From: DASSFG01 sp035547915 | Lineage (GTDB): Bacteria; Planctomycetota; Planctomycetia; Pirellulales; JAICIG01 | DNA length: 64,000 nucleotides | Direction: 5' to 3' | NCBI GenBank assembly: GCA_035547915.1 | Contig: DASZTS010000015.1 | Span: 186,001 to 250,000 of the forward strand | The notes under the pieces: generated by a model | Databases searched by the model: none | Told to the model about the DNA's origin: nothing | Seen by the model: the letters and a program-made list of their open reading frames with translations, nothing else | Program-made: the position numbers and the translations under genes | Part shown: positions 19,101-25,317 of the stretch, piece by piece | Layout: every line of letters starts with the position of its first letter | Position numbering within the stretch: position 1 is the stretch's first letter

Positions 19101-22100
19101 GACAGATTCCCGTTAACCGTTGCCGAATAGTTCGCCCAATCGCCGCTGACGCCAAGCGATGTTGCCGCGGAACCATAAAACGAAAGACTGCCCTGGCCAT
19201 CAATTGCATAACTTCCATTTCCCTCGACTACGGCGAGCGTTTCCGCGATTTCAGACAGCGCTAGCGTTCCGGAACCGATGGAAGCACCACTTGAAGATTC
19301 GACAGTCGCGTCAGCGGATGTAAGTGATTGTGCTTCAAATGAAGTTACTGCATCACCTGACCAGGACGCGGATAACCCGCCTGAAACCTGCAGGTAGGCC
19401 GCCTGTGATGTTCCACTTACGTTCCCAGCGGCCGTGCTAGCCGAGACACGTTCGTCTGAGGTGCCCCGATTTGCTTCTGGTGGCCCCACGGGTGTGAAAA
19501 CGGACCCGTCGAGCGGCGGTTCTAGGGTAAACACGACCGCGTCGAAGAGTAAGGCGCCGGCAAGCACGCCCGCCCCGATCGCGGGAAAGAGAAGAAACAG
19601 CGCGGCTCCAGCAGTGAGGCCGCCTCCAATACCCGCACCAACCGCCTTGGCTGCCTGCGGATTACTATTACCAAGCAGACCCAATCCTGCAGCGGCCCCC
19701 AATGACGCTGCGGCGATACCAATTAAGACCCCGACCGTAAACCGAATCGTTCCTAATATAAATGCGTACTCGGTGGACTCGTGGCCGCCATCTTGCGTGA
19801 CTCCGATTGTTTCGCCTGTCTGGGGATTGATTTGATACCAGGCGATGCTGGGTGCGCCATTGAGCATCACCGATTGATCTGGGACAACTACCGACAGACC
19901 CTGCTGCACCGCCGAAGTGATCCGCGCTTTCGCTTCGGCGGGAATATCCATGCTGTCAATCACGCTTAGATTGCTTGCGGATAGGACAACCGTATTGACG
20001 TGTTGTTGGACCGCAGCCGCAAACACCTGCGCGGTGCTCACCGGGTTCGTGCCAGCCGACGACTGAATCGCCAATAAATTGGTTTCAAGGAAACTATCCT
20101 GAACGCCGCGTGCCACATTGAAACTGAGAGAGGCCGTCGGATTATCGCTGGGGAACGGTACGACATGGATGCTGTCGGCTCTCAGGTCGATGGAAACGTG
20201 CAGACTTGCCGGCGAACCACCCTGAGGAACATTTACCTGTGCTGTGGAGATAACAATTCGCGGGTCATCGAAATAAGCTTTTACGTCGGAGGCCGCCGCT
20301 AACTCGTTTGTGTCAAAATCCGAGTCTGCCAGAAATATCGCGGTTTGCTGTCGTGTCAGGTCGGTCAGGAACTGTGTCAAGGCATACGTCGCCGGTGCCT
20401 GTGATACGACCTGCTGCGATTGTGAACCTAGCAACGAGGTTTTATCGAGAGCCGTTTGTTGATCTAACATCTTCACTGCCGATGGATCGACGAGGCCGGA
20501 GAGCACGTCAATGGTAGACAGATCATAAGTTGAAATGATGGGCGGCGATGTCGGGTCAACTGTCACATTGGGGCTTACCAAGCCTTGACGGGCGGCGTAG
20601 CCAATCCGGTCAACTAAAGAACGTTCGTAAGTCTGCGTGGCGCCTAATGGCCCGCTGGCGGTCATGTTCAGAAACAAGCCCGTAAGTACCTGGTTACCCA
20701 GCGGAAAGTTCGTGAGTACCTCTTGGTAATCTGTTCCTCGGATGACAGTGTCATTGGTTGGATCCGGATTCGCGTCGTCTCCAATGTCCAGGTATGGGGA
20801 GTAGGTGTTTGTCACGGAACTGATGCTCGTGCCACCGACCCCGCTCTGCGTGACGAAGTTGCCTATCGTCAATGGATGGCCAACCAAGTCAACGTCGTTA
20901 AAGGTGTGATCGAGTACCACGATATCGGTCAGCCCATCGCCGCCGGTTAATGCGGCGGCTGCTTGGTTGTAGATCTCGGCAGTGAGCGAGACTTCGGTCG
21001 TCTGTCGCAGACTTTGAGGCACCTCCGTAAAGTTGCCGGTAGACGTCGTGTCGGAATGGCCGATTGATTGTCCGGCGAATTCGGGATCGGCGTCTTGCAT
21101 GCCGCTGCCGGAGTCGAATTGGAACCAGTAATGCTGCTCGGTTTCGGACAATAGCGCAGGGTCGTCGGCGGGGTCCGAAGTTGGCGTACCGGCCGGTACG
21201 TAGCCGAGCGTCTGATAGCTGTCCGGAAACATCGACAGGATGAGCTGCTGGGCCTGTGTTTGCGAAAGCGTGCCTTGCTCGTATTGGGCCGGAATGCCGC
21301 TGGCCCGCATCAGGGCCACGCCCAGGCTGGCGTCGTCGAGCGAATTGCCCGCGTCGGACCACAGCGTCCCGCGGGCGCCGCGCACGCTCCCCATGTAGGC
21401 GTTGTATCCAATTTGCGTGTTCAGGAAGTTGTAGATCTGCGTCGGATCGTAGTTGAGCTGGGCCGCTTCTTCCTGGATGTAGGGGTCGGTCGTGTTGGCG
21501 TCGGGCGTACTGGCCAAAAGGTCGGCGGCGATGGCTGTGGAGCGGAGTGTCGCGGGAGCGGTGGTCCAACTGACCATGCCGGCATCGAGCGTGCCGTAGG
21601 CGCTGGCACCCGTGTCGAGCGTCGTCGGTGTAGGGTTGGCGAGCGAGACCGTGAGCGTGACGCTGGCCCGGTCGTAGGGCTGGATCGTGCCCAGGCTCCA
21701 GGCAAGCTGCTGGCCGTCCTGGTCGGGCGACTGCGAGGCACTGGCGAACGTCACACCGCTGGCCAGCGTGTCAGTCAAGAGCACGCCGGTGATCGGGTCG
21801 GCGGCCTGGTTGTAGACCGTGAAGGTGAGCGTTTCCTGGTTGTTCTGCACATCGGGCACGTCGTAGGCCGAGAGTGTGCGGCCCACGACGATGGTCGGCG
21901 GCAGGCTGTTCGCCCCCCCGATATCGAGCATGACACGTTCTTCGAGTGGCTGGAATATCGCGGAGCGTGACAGAAGTGGTGCTGGACCGTGGTGCCGAAC
22001 TAACGGCGATAGGAGGCGGCGACCGCGTCGCCGAGCGCCATTGCCGCCGTGTGGGTCGGAGTAATCTTGCCAGGCTCGAAAAAGACTGCTTAATGCCCGT

Positions 22101-22114
22101 GCGGCTCGCGTCAT
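10124..22114 (-). CDS. giant secreted multidomain protein: transglutaminase-like, two LVIVD propellers, PKD and DUF4214 domains
   Basis: This is a 3,996-residue protein from the ATG at 22114; a TTG at 22150 would add 12 residues. Near the N-terminus LEERVML (57-63) resembles the planctomycete LEPR-box of exported giant proteins. Residues about 212-295 are transglutaminase-like, but a serine stands where the catalytic cysteine is expected (GNSLDDASLGVALMRASGIP). A hydrophobic stretch lies at about 780-870. Then come many Ig-like, NEW3/CARDB-like repeats and two copies of a beta-propeller module with VVDISNP-type LVIVD motifs. A cadherin-like repeat near 3370 precedes three PKD domains (about 3470-3770; each with WGDGTSS and HTY) and four DUF4214 repeats at the end. 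A role in surface adhesion or matrix is inferred. It converges on the M56 gene with 34 bases between stops. Confidence 0.93.
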   Translation of the reverse strand: MTRAARALSSLFRAWQDYSDPHGGNGARRRGRRLLSPLVRHHGPAPLLSRSAIFQPLEERVMLDIGGANSLPPTIVVGRTLSAYDVPDVQNNQETLTFTVYNQAADPITGVLLTDTLASGVTFASASQSPDQDGQQLAWSLGTIQPYDRASVTLTVSLANPTPTTLDTGASAYGTLDAGMVSWTTAPATLRSTAIAADLLASTPDANTTDPYIQEEAAQLNYDPTQIYNFLNTQIGYNAYMGSVRGARGTLWSDAGNSLDDASLGVALMRASGIPAQYEQGTLSQTQAQQLILSMFPDSYQTLGYVPAGTPTSDPADDPALLSETEQHYWFQFDSGSGMQDADPEFAGQSIGHSDTTSTGNFTEVPQSLRQTTEVSLTAEIYNQAAAALTGGDGLTDIVVLDHTFNDVDLVGHPLTIGNFVTQSGVGGTSISSVTNTYSPYLDIGDDANPDPTNDTVIRGTDYQEVLTNFPLGNQVLTGLFLNMTASGPLGATQTYERSLVDRIGYAARQGLVSPNVTVDPTSPPIISTYDLSTIDVLSGLVDPSAVKMLDQQTALDKTSLLGSQSQQVVSQAPATYALTQFLTDLTRQQTAIFLADSDFDTNELAAASDVKAYFDDPRIVISTAQVNVPQGGSPASLHVSIDLRADSIHVVPFPSDNPTASLSFNVARGVQDSFLETNLLAIQSSAGTNPVSTAQVFAAAVQQHVNTVVLSASNLSVIDSMDIPAEAKARITSAVQQGLSVVVPDQSVMLNGAPSIAWYQINPQTGETIGVTQDGGHESTEYAFILGTIRFTVGVLIGIAAASLGAAAGLGLLGNSNPQAAKAVGAGIGGGLTAGAALFLLFPAIGAGVLAGALLFDAVVFTLEPPLDGSVFTPVGPPEANRGTSDERVSASTAAGNVSGTSQAAYLQVSGGLSASWSGDAVTSFEAQSLTSADATVESSSGASIGSGTLALSEIAETLAVVEGNGSYAIDGQGSLSFYGSAATSLGVSGDWANYSATVNGNLSITLTVPAGVLTLNGTSLPSGTYRIAANSVALGGSGLTTSPEFAGRASITASGSAVELGPGMGNVSVGSTSLNTTKETTLTGYNGTVDVSANGNGTDAVTLSGNAANLLSLSPSPAMLTTDQNTPVTFNAGVNTSFADEYDLTANAPSSWTVSIDDTGSVTVTPAAGSPVGTYPIQIIAQSTTNPDLVSQATVEVTVTQAAAGMTFGVNADPQFTVPFAGTQIPSSFRATLHNTGPSADTYNLTFSNVPAGWTIADSGTSDTVPAGQTGILGIYLVPTGATLPAPGTQVSFTVTATSTSDASITQTVNVTFTMPAIAAAKVTSNPAAVSTTPGTATTATITITNVGNVPYDAALATTTDTGLTISGLSAPGTIPVGQSVTETATLTPDASTPLDSTLNATVNVDQAAGKNGVQVVAVNATSIGGVQLPHPGPLPEGEGEAAAGQTVDVKADVQSEVNAQGQGTALFAVKNSAGQTVFTSTAVPVTLSTIGALNTIDFGTFSTAGFAPGQYTVNVTVDDGSGNPIAGATGTTTLTVSLPVSASVSVDTDNQTPGAVTSTETLNVTSNAAIGNVVTDSTATSVAVDGTLAYVAGTQDLSVVDISNPSSPKVLSTFGSKDLNLGGNTAFNLLGIANNELIVASQAEGASTIEVLIYSLTNPQSPTLLGSVSVPYDYLNGMTIEGTTAYLSTFGQAYDANGDVVSQAGELVAVDFGNPATPVVGGALYHDQPQPNGHASFVNESAVVNPQTLLVTGSTSTGANTQTGTGQVTVVNTGAGGALSAGATLAIPGTIDALGIAVDGTHALVVGSTGGSVSPFSDPSQVGISGNVTLTLLDITNPDNPTVIGTTVVTQNTFQPVGVYPLGSIDVISLGNGQFAINGTLSNGSPTILCVDASNPSKLAVSSLATNASASGLTLAGGQLFGAAADGLTIYQAAALTTTPATVTVTVPTDGVSIAPNSFSLAPASVTNGANSETLTWNLNLAPGANQQITWQTNIANLQIEQVQPVVTGGTLQFTSPGESATTITLAAANVAGVPSPISVTIPVEVAAPGVPAVASAAIAAQNLNITGLSTQLNDLALALTNLVETPTSNVYLGQATAALGSIITLLTNDPFLGSYAASLTAAQTALSAATTATEIQTAITNLGTALDSLGQAITDYALHGFTLSLASSQALALPGAPTVYNVELRNTGSQTTTYDFSVSGLPPGVTAQFSPTSIALAPGQSIPQGATVVMLTLSQSGSALVGGNFTVTATAEGAPEINLSTPGQLTLLAESIGVPVVTVTPPFTQPGGPVDVTAKIQSVVNEPRTLSATFTVADPNGKVIYTDPNPLTVPLTDTSGLTTVDLGKIDTTGFVDGVDTVTVTVTDQATRPLPAATGTANLTIGLPVMASVTTSPTSVPQGTATVTNTLSVSAETPFTDPLTLDGQVATTPSATDVAIYASGGKTYAYVSGSNGVDVVDVTDPANPSDLSTFGTGKDEINNGNFTKGIVATIGGTDYLIIGTTATLNANQFRLLVYSLASPAAPTQVSNTLFPYQFINDLLIDGTTLLVPTSGVGFFGTGLDNEFGTVLAIDMSNPAAPTFQGELYSDPHQSPVDGGDTQQFGGVITQSGVAYIASSTETAGGGFTFNPGVGRVLVVDDSNPASLSVTKEVDIPGTEQALDIAIQGTQALVISSTGGPVGDQSDYGQYSGNLVLSLMDISNPSDPRLIGNTLVTPETFGTVVSNPSRVSVVSIGNGLYAISGTLNNGTPALLLVDSTDPNNIVVSATTQPVPGFEMAVSGNILYATNTQGLTTYLIGTVDHTSYTASVEVPNDPNTTIVSGSFNIPPTSITTGANFDTLTWVRQLAFGQDQQTFTWQTKVQSLNANEVRPVTLGTSVSFVSQGTPGSLTVPATSVTGIPIAEVLPSSDTVVPGGTLTYDLRLSNPLDETVDYYLQPIIGINYTQGTLPAVVRMQPDSTVDVPFSFNSNPFELPGTYSSEIIVVGSLPPGDEVGSGESAAAPFNVILAGTPVIPTPDAHGVTVNLIPTTAAAGLDELAQYTVQVTNTGSVADTFNLSLSGTSGLFNQYFSQNSITVPPGASNFRDVTLTLQPDVVDTPIDENFTVTATSVNNPPVSGTANGTLTILPQGVFVSLAPVSQSSTAPGAPYQVLVENAGKSTDTFNLSLAGPAASIASLATTQTMTLAPGNSQRVDITTTAANFADAGNLPLTVVATSQNNPTVQGSSTANLTVPSTQSVSASFSPATQNLSAPGATSYLLQVNNTGNTEDSYSATITGTTGPITASLIGLDGKLTQSVPLFILPGLSQGAILLDVSGASPGQGTVTVTIQSLTDSAESTTATATLNVASPGQMQVILNTNSGLSAVEGTTTTIASSLLAASVPGSTTSAADVVFTVTSVPTDGSLLLNGQALAQGGTFTQDDINNGRLAYKATEEGTDSFGLNISASGAVGAGATFLISTSDPAVVLTGGFTITALEGASSAVQTVATFTDPGGFELQANYTAEIEWGDGTSSVGTITLPGAGQTAATVTGQHTYTEEGTYSVTVIVNHESAPAATATDTATVSDPAVVGTGGFTYTATEGNAASAQTVATFTDPGGAEPLADYSATIDWGDGTSSTGTISVDPTSHVFTVTGAHTYAQDGTYSVDVTLGHESAPAVTVVSTAQIAHATVTGSGGIAATAVAVSGYEFKVLTGASVATFTDGDGSLPAGDFSATIDWGDGTSSIGSVSLSGTTYTVSGSHTYDDEGHYTVQVSIDQSAGTPSGGATSATVSAKATIHEQLLENGTVGTPDQNWVQEAYRDLFDRQAELSGLNFWVAMLDAGQPRGQVAYDIVQLAFSEEFQRDTVTELYEQYLGRAPDASGQAFWTAYLYDGGTIESMAQALVSSPEYWQTRAGGTDAGFLQGLFQDALGRAIDPTALQYFGGLMAQGQTAADVASIIFNSDEYHRVRVNALFEQFLDRPADADGLAFFGGELDSGYTDELVITQLISSDEYYDDVQV
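13390..15310 (-). repeat. second copy of the internal Ig-like plus LVIVD-propeller module
   Basis: Within the giant gene this stretch encodes an Ig-like domain and then a propeller with VDVVDVTDPANPSDLSTFG, followed by a conserved tail (TITTGANFDTLTW). It aligns in order, motif by motif, with the copy at 15960-17830. Shared landmarks are SNPSDPRLIGNTLVT against TNPDNPTVIGTTVVT and ISLGNGQFAINGTLSNG against VSIGNGLYAISGTLNNG. The boundaries are approximate. The copies are clearly diverged at protein level, so the duplication is old. Confidence 0.8.
15960..17830 (-). repeat. first copy of the internal Ig-like plus LVIVD-propeller module
   Basis: This is the N-terminal-side copy of the duplicated module: Ig-like domain, propeller with LSVVDISNPSSPKVLSTFG, then ASVTNGANSETLTW. 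It differs from the copy at 13390-15310 by carrying a short palindromic repeat element at its beginning (17788-17826). The boundaries are approximate. Confidence 0.8.
17788..17826 (-). repeat. REP-like palindromic element translated in frame inside the giant gene
   Basis: A perfect 9-base inverted repeat, CCCTCTCCC (17790-17798) and GGGAGAGGG (17802-17810) with a 3-base loop, is followed by CCGGGGTGAGGGAG. On the coding strand it reads LPHPGPLPEGEGE. This matches a short dispersed palindromic repeat that I know from intergenic DNA of many bacteria. It is unlike the Thr/Val/Ser-rich protein around it. The paralogous module lacks it. Confidence 0.8.
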
Positions 22115-22528
22115 AGTAGTTGCTCTCGGTGAGAAGTCTCGGCGAATCAAGGTCGACGTTCGTGGCGACGCACTCCGCCAGGCCGTCGTTGGGGCCCCAG
22201 GCCGGGAACCGGGCTATCGCCACTGGTGCGAAGGCTTCGTTGTCGTCATTCCGCGTTTTCGAACAGGATGTGTAGCGGCTGCCCCGCCCCAAACAAGTAC
22301 GAGTCGTACTATCGGAACCTTGCGCGCGATCGGCCATTTCTCGGTACCGATTCCAACCGCGCGGGCCTGTCGGCAGTCGGCCGCTAACGCAATCGGCTTG
22401 TCATGGCACGACGAGCGTGTAAAGAGGCGGCACGATGTGCCTCGACCCACCGCCGGTGCCCAGCGGACGTTGCGACGCGCGTCTCGTCGGAAAGCGGATC
22501 TGCCGTGCGATTATTTTGGCATTGATGC
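22115..22528. other. divergent intergenic region, no gene recognised
   Basis: These roughly 410 bases separate the giant gene (reverse) from the ArsR gene (forward). Short frames in both directions show no family features. The composition falls toward AT just before 22530, where the ArsR promoter begins. I see no convincing promoter for the giant gene, although it must lie in the left part unless the TTG at 22150 is used. Confidence 0.5.
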
Positions 22529-22556
22529 TTGACATATACCAATAAAGGAATATGAT
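22529..22556 (+). promoter_or_regulatory. sigma-70 type promoter of the ArsR cluster
   Basis: TTGACA (22529-22534) and TATGAT (22551-22556) are separated by 16 bases. Both boxes are near consensus, the best such pair I see in the window. Transcription would start about seven bases on, at or next to the ATG at 22563. That would make the first gene leaderless or nearly so. Confidence 0.7.
22533..22554. promoter_or_regulatory. candidate ArsR operator (dyad overlapping the promoter)
   Basis: CATATACC (22533-22540) and GGAATATG (22547-22554) form an inverted repeat with seven of eight positions matching and a 6-base AT-rich spacer. It fills the space between the -35 and -10 boxes, so a bound dimer would block RNA polymerase. 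ArsR-family repressors typically bind such AT-rich dyads in their own promoters. The assignment to this ArsR protein is inference. Confidence 0.6.
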
Positions 22557-22562
22557 TCAGCC

Positions 22563-22910
22563 ATGTCACGAGCCGCTACGACTTCTGATGTGTTCAACGC
22601 CATCGCCGAACCTCGTCGCCGTGAGATTGTCGCGCTGCTGGCGACGGGCACCCCCCGCGCGGTCGGCGAACTCGTCGAGGCGACGGGCCTCGCGCAACCG
22701 GCCGTCTCGAAGCATCTCGCGGTGTTGCGGGCCGTCGGTTTGGTTTCGGTTCAAAGAGCGGGCAAGAGTCGCCTATATGCCCTGAATCCGGCGGAGCTGA
22801 AACCCGTGCATGATTGGGTCAAACCTTTCGAGCGGTTCTGGACCGACCAACTCGATCGCATCAAGCAGCGGGCGGAGCGCAAAGCCAAGGAACGTTCGGA
22901 ACGGAATTAA
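22563..22910 (+). CDS. ArsR-family winged-helix transcriptional regulator
   Basis: The 115-residue protein is a compact ArsR/SmtB-type repressor: IAEPRRREIVALLATGTPRAV, the recognition helix QPAVSKHLAVLRAVGLV and the wing RAGKSRLYALNP. It then has the PVHDWVKPFERFW tail typical of ArsR proteins coded next to SRPBCC (AHSA1-type) genes. It lacks the CxC metal site of the arsenic and cadmium sensors, so a metal signal is unlikely. It is the first gene of a same-strand run to 25251 and probably represses it through the dyad at 22533-22554. Confidence 0.95.
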   Translation: MSRAATTSDVFNAIAEPRRREIVALLATGTPRAVGELVEATGLAQPAVSKHLAVLRAVGLVSVQRAGKSRLYALNPAELKPVHDWVKPFERFWTDQLDRIKQRAERKAKERSERN

Positions 22911-22937
22911 CTCACGTCAATTCGAGGAGAGCCACGA

Positions 22938-23399
22938 ATGGTTGCAACCGCTGTTCAGGAAGCGATCAAAACCCTGTGCATAGAGAAGGACATCTTCATC
23001 GCGGCGCCGCCCGACCTCGCCTTCGAAGCCACTTTGGAGGGGCTGGGACCGGCCAACGAAATTCCGGGTGGCACGCCGATGCCGATGGTGCTCGAAGCCT
23101 GGCCCGGCGGCCGTTGGTACCGTGATCTGGGAAACAACAGTGGTCACCTGTGGGGGCATATCCAGGTCATAAAGCCGCCCTCGCTGTTAGAAATCTGCGG
23201 CCCGTTGTTCATGTCCTATGCCTGTGCGAACCACGTTCAGTACCGGTTCGTCGCCGAGGGGAGCGGAACGAGACTCAAACTCGTTCACCGGGCCATCGGA
23301 GAGATTGCCGCCGAGCACCGCGACGGCGTTGACATGGGCTGGACACATATCCTGGGTCGCCTGCAAAAACTCGCCGAAGCGCGGTTGAAGTCGACTTGA
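22938..23399 (+). CDS. SRPBCC-domain (AHSA1/START-like) protein
   Basis: The 153-residue protein has the helix-grip fold of the SRPBCC superfamily, with a deep hydrophobic pocket for a small ligand. It opens KDIFIAAPPDLAFEATLE, then has the strand GRWYRDLGNNSGHLWGHIQV, and ends with a long C-terminal helix (GWTHILGRLQKLAEARL). GAGGAG at 22924-22929 precedes the ATG. Pairing of ArsR with SRPBCC is very common and suggests that the SRPBCC protein is the regulated product. The ligand is unknown. Confidence 0.9.
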   Translation: MVATAVQEAIKTLCIEKDIFIAAPPDLAFEATLEGLGPANEIPGGTPMPMVLEAWPGGRWYRDLGNNSGHLWGHIQVIKPPSLLEICGPLFMSYACANHVQYRFVAEGSGTRLKLVHRAIGEIAAEHRDGVDMGWTHILGRLQKLAEARLKST

Positions 23400-23458
23400 T
23401 GTCTCCGAGCCTGGCAGGGGCGCTCAACCTATCACGTCATTCATAAAGGAGTCTTGCT

Positions 23459-23971
23459 GTGACGATCGCCCAAACGATGCTCGCGGAATTCGACGCAGAA
23501 TCCCGCACCACCCGCAAATTTCTCGAACGCCTGCCAGACGACAAGCTCGACTGGCGACCGCACCCAAAATCGATGACCGCGGGTGAATTGGCGCTGCACA
23601 TCGCCACGACCCCGGGCGGTGTAATTCGACTGTCGCGAGAGGACGAAGTCGCGGCACCCGAATTCGGTCGGCCGAACCCGCGCCCGGCCAGCACGCGCGA
23701 AGTACTGGCGGCGCTCGATGAAAGCATTGCTGCCGTCCACGACATCCTGCCTACATTCGGCGACGAGCGGATGCAGGTGTTGTGGAAGATGAAGCTGGAC
23801 GGCAAGGAACTGTTGGCGGTGCCCAGGGCCGCGTTCCTCCGCAATGTCCTGCTCAATCACTGGTACCACCACCGCGGTCAGTTCGGAGTCTACCTGCGGC
23901 TTCTCGGCGCCAAGGTGCCCTCCAGCTATGGGCCGAGCGGCGACGAGATGCCCGACTTCTTGGCGAAATAG
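23459..23971 (+). CDS. DinB-family protein (four-helix bundle)
   Basis: The 170-residue product has the DinB/YfiT-like four-helix bundle pattern with three spaced histidines expected to bind a metal: one in ELALHIATTPGG and two in LNHWYHHRGQFGVYLR. These proteins are often thiol-dependent metalloenzymes, but no substrate can be read here. The start is GTG at 23459, supported by AAAGGAG at 23445-23451. It is the third gene of the ArsR-led run. Confidence 0.92.
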   Translation: MTIAQTMLAEFDAESRTTRKFLERLPDDKLDWRPHPKSMTAGELALHIATTPGGVIRLSREDEVAAPEFGRPNPRPASTREVLAALDESIAAVHDILPTFGDERMQVLWKMKLDGKELLAVPRAAFLRNVLLNHWYHHRGQFGVYLRLLGAKVPSSYGPSGDEMPDFLAK

Positions 23972-24086
23972 CCGTTGGTGTGCGTAGCCCGCCCGGTGAC
24001 CGGCAGGGGATGCCGAGCGGACACGCGACCATAGCAACGCATCCGAAACCTTTCTGTCACTTTCTATCAATCCGAGGTAAATCGTC

Positions 24087-24608
24087 CTGAAACGCAGCAC
24101 CGTTGCTTTCTGTGCAGTCGCAGCCCTGACGCTGGCCGTCCGCGTGCAAGCCGAGCCGAAGGAAAAAGAAGCTGCCGATAATTCGGCACTCGCTCCGTTC
24201 GCCCAGTTGGCCGGCGAATGGGTGGGCAAGGGAATGCACGGAGACGAACACGAAATGAACGTGGTCTACAAGGTCACCGCCGCCGGCAGTGCGGTCGTGG
24301 AGACGATCGCTCCGGGCACCGAACACGAGATGATCACCGTCATCCATCCCGATGGCGATTCTCTGTTGCTCACGCACTATTGCATGTTGGGAAATCAGCC
24401 GCACATGCGGGCCAAGCCCAAGACGGGCGACAAGAGCGTCGCCTTCGAGTTCGTCAACGTCACGAATCTGAAGTCGGAGAAGGATCCATATATGCGCAGC
24501 GTCACCTTCACGTTTGTCGACAAGAACACGCTCAAATCGGAATGGAAGCATTATGTCGACGGCAAGGAAGCAGACACGGTTGTCCTTGAGTTGAAGCGCA
24601 AGAAGTGA
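24087..24608 (+). CDS. secreted lipocalin-like (DUF1579-type) protein, probable CTG start
   Basis: The mature part is a beta-barrel-like sequence: FAQLAGEWVGKGMHGDEHEM, then VYKVTAAGSAVVETI, HPDGDSLLLTHYCMLGNQP and the terminal KSEWKHYVDGKEADTVVLEL. The first ordinary start in frame is GTG at 24144, but the frame is open back to a stop at 24078. Reading from CTG at 24087 gives a textbook signal peptide: KRS, a hydrophobic core, then VQA before EPKEK. GAGG at 24074-24077 sits at a proper distance from that CTG. I therefore place the start at CTG 24087 (173 residues). If GTG were used, the protein would be cytoplasmic and lack the signal. The function is unknown. Confidence 0.75.
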   Translation: MKRSTVAFCAVAALTLAVRVQAEPKEKEAADNSALAPFAQLAGEWVGKGMHGDEHEMNVVYKVTAAGSAVVETIAPGTEHEMITVIHPDGDSLLLTHYCMLGNQPHMRAKPKTGDKSVAFEFVNVTNLKSEKDPYMRSVTFTFVDKNTLKSEWKHYVDGKEADTVVLELKRKK

Positions 24609-24654
24609 ACCATCGACCGCCGATGTCCACCCACCCTGGGAGAACCCTCAATCG

Positions 24655-25251
24655 ATGAACGAGATTGAACAACTTCAAACGGAGATCTCGCAGAAGATCG
24701 CGAGGCTTAACGAGCTGCGCAAGAATGCGACGCCAACCGTCGTGCCGAACTACACGTTCAAGAACCTGGAGGGGAGCGTGACGCTGTTGGAGCTTTTTGC
24801 CGATAAGGCCAAGCTCTTCGCGATCCACAACATGGGGCAAGGTTGCCGGTACTGCACGATGTGGGCCGACGGCATCAACGCGTTCCTGCCGCATCTGGAG
24901 AGCGAATTTGCCGTCGTATTGCTCTCGAAGGATCCGCCCGAAACCCAGCGGACTTTTGCCAATGGGCGCGGCTGGCGATTTCGCATGGCCTCGCACGGGG
25001 GCGGAGACTACATCCGTGAGCAGAGCGTCGTTCCGGACAAAGACAACATGCCGGGCATGGTCTGCTACACGCGCGAAGGCGGCCAGGTTCACAAGTTGAA
25101 CTCGGTCGTCTTTGGGCCAGGCGACCTATACTGTTCGATCTGGCATATTCTGAGCCTGGCGGGCGTCGGCGAGGCCGACTGGACCCCGCAGTATGCCTAC
25201 TGGAAGCGCCCGCAGAAGATGGACGACGGCGGACTGAAAATCCTTGAGTAA
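24655..25251 (+). CDS. DUF899 thioredoxin-fold protein
   Basis: The 198-residue protein has the DUF899 pattern: an N-terminal helix of about 30 residues, then YTFKNLEGSVTLLELFADK. The hallmark NMGQGCRYCTMWADGIN (CxxC in a thioredoxin-like context) follows, and later VVLLSKDPP and a C-terminal region with GVGEADWTPQYAYWKRP. Members are often next to ArsR, SRPBCC and DinB genes. The redox substrate is unknown. It is the last gene of the cluster and converges on the topoisomerase operon. Confidence 0.88.
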   Translation: MNEIEQLQTEISQKIARLNELRKNATPTVVPNYTFKNLEGSVTLLELFADKAKLFAIHNMGQGCRYCTMWADGINAFLPHLESEFAVVLLSKDPPETQRTFANGRGWRFRMASHGGGDYIREQSVVPDKDNMPGMVCYTREGGQVHKLNSVVFGPGDLYCSIWHILSLAGVGEADWTPQYAYWKRPQKMDDGGLKILE

Positions 25252-25267
25252 CTCGTGAGGAGGAATG

Positions 25268-25297
25268 CGGGCCCGCGCAGCAACCTGGCGCGGCCCG
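25268..25297. terminator. candidate bidirectional hairpin between convergent genes
   Basis: CGGGCC-CGCGC and GCGCGGCCCG pair over ten bases with one bulge around a 9-base loop, midway between the stops at 25251 and 25318. There is no T tract on either strand, so it may act as a transcription roadblock or RNA stabiliser and not as a classical intrinsic terminator. Confidence 0.4.
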
Positions 25298-25317
25298 TTC
25301 ATCCCTCCGCGCGCGAC

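Noticed and set aside
10729..21970. many 60- to 380-codon forward frames over the giant gene
   Set aside because: They are antisense to a gene with clear PKD, LVIVD and DUF4214 domains and show only shadow composition.
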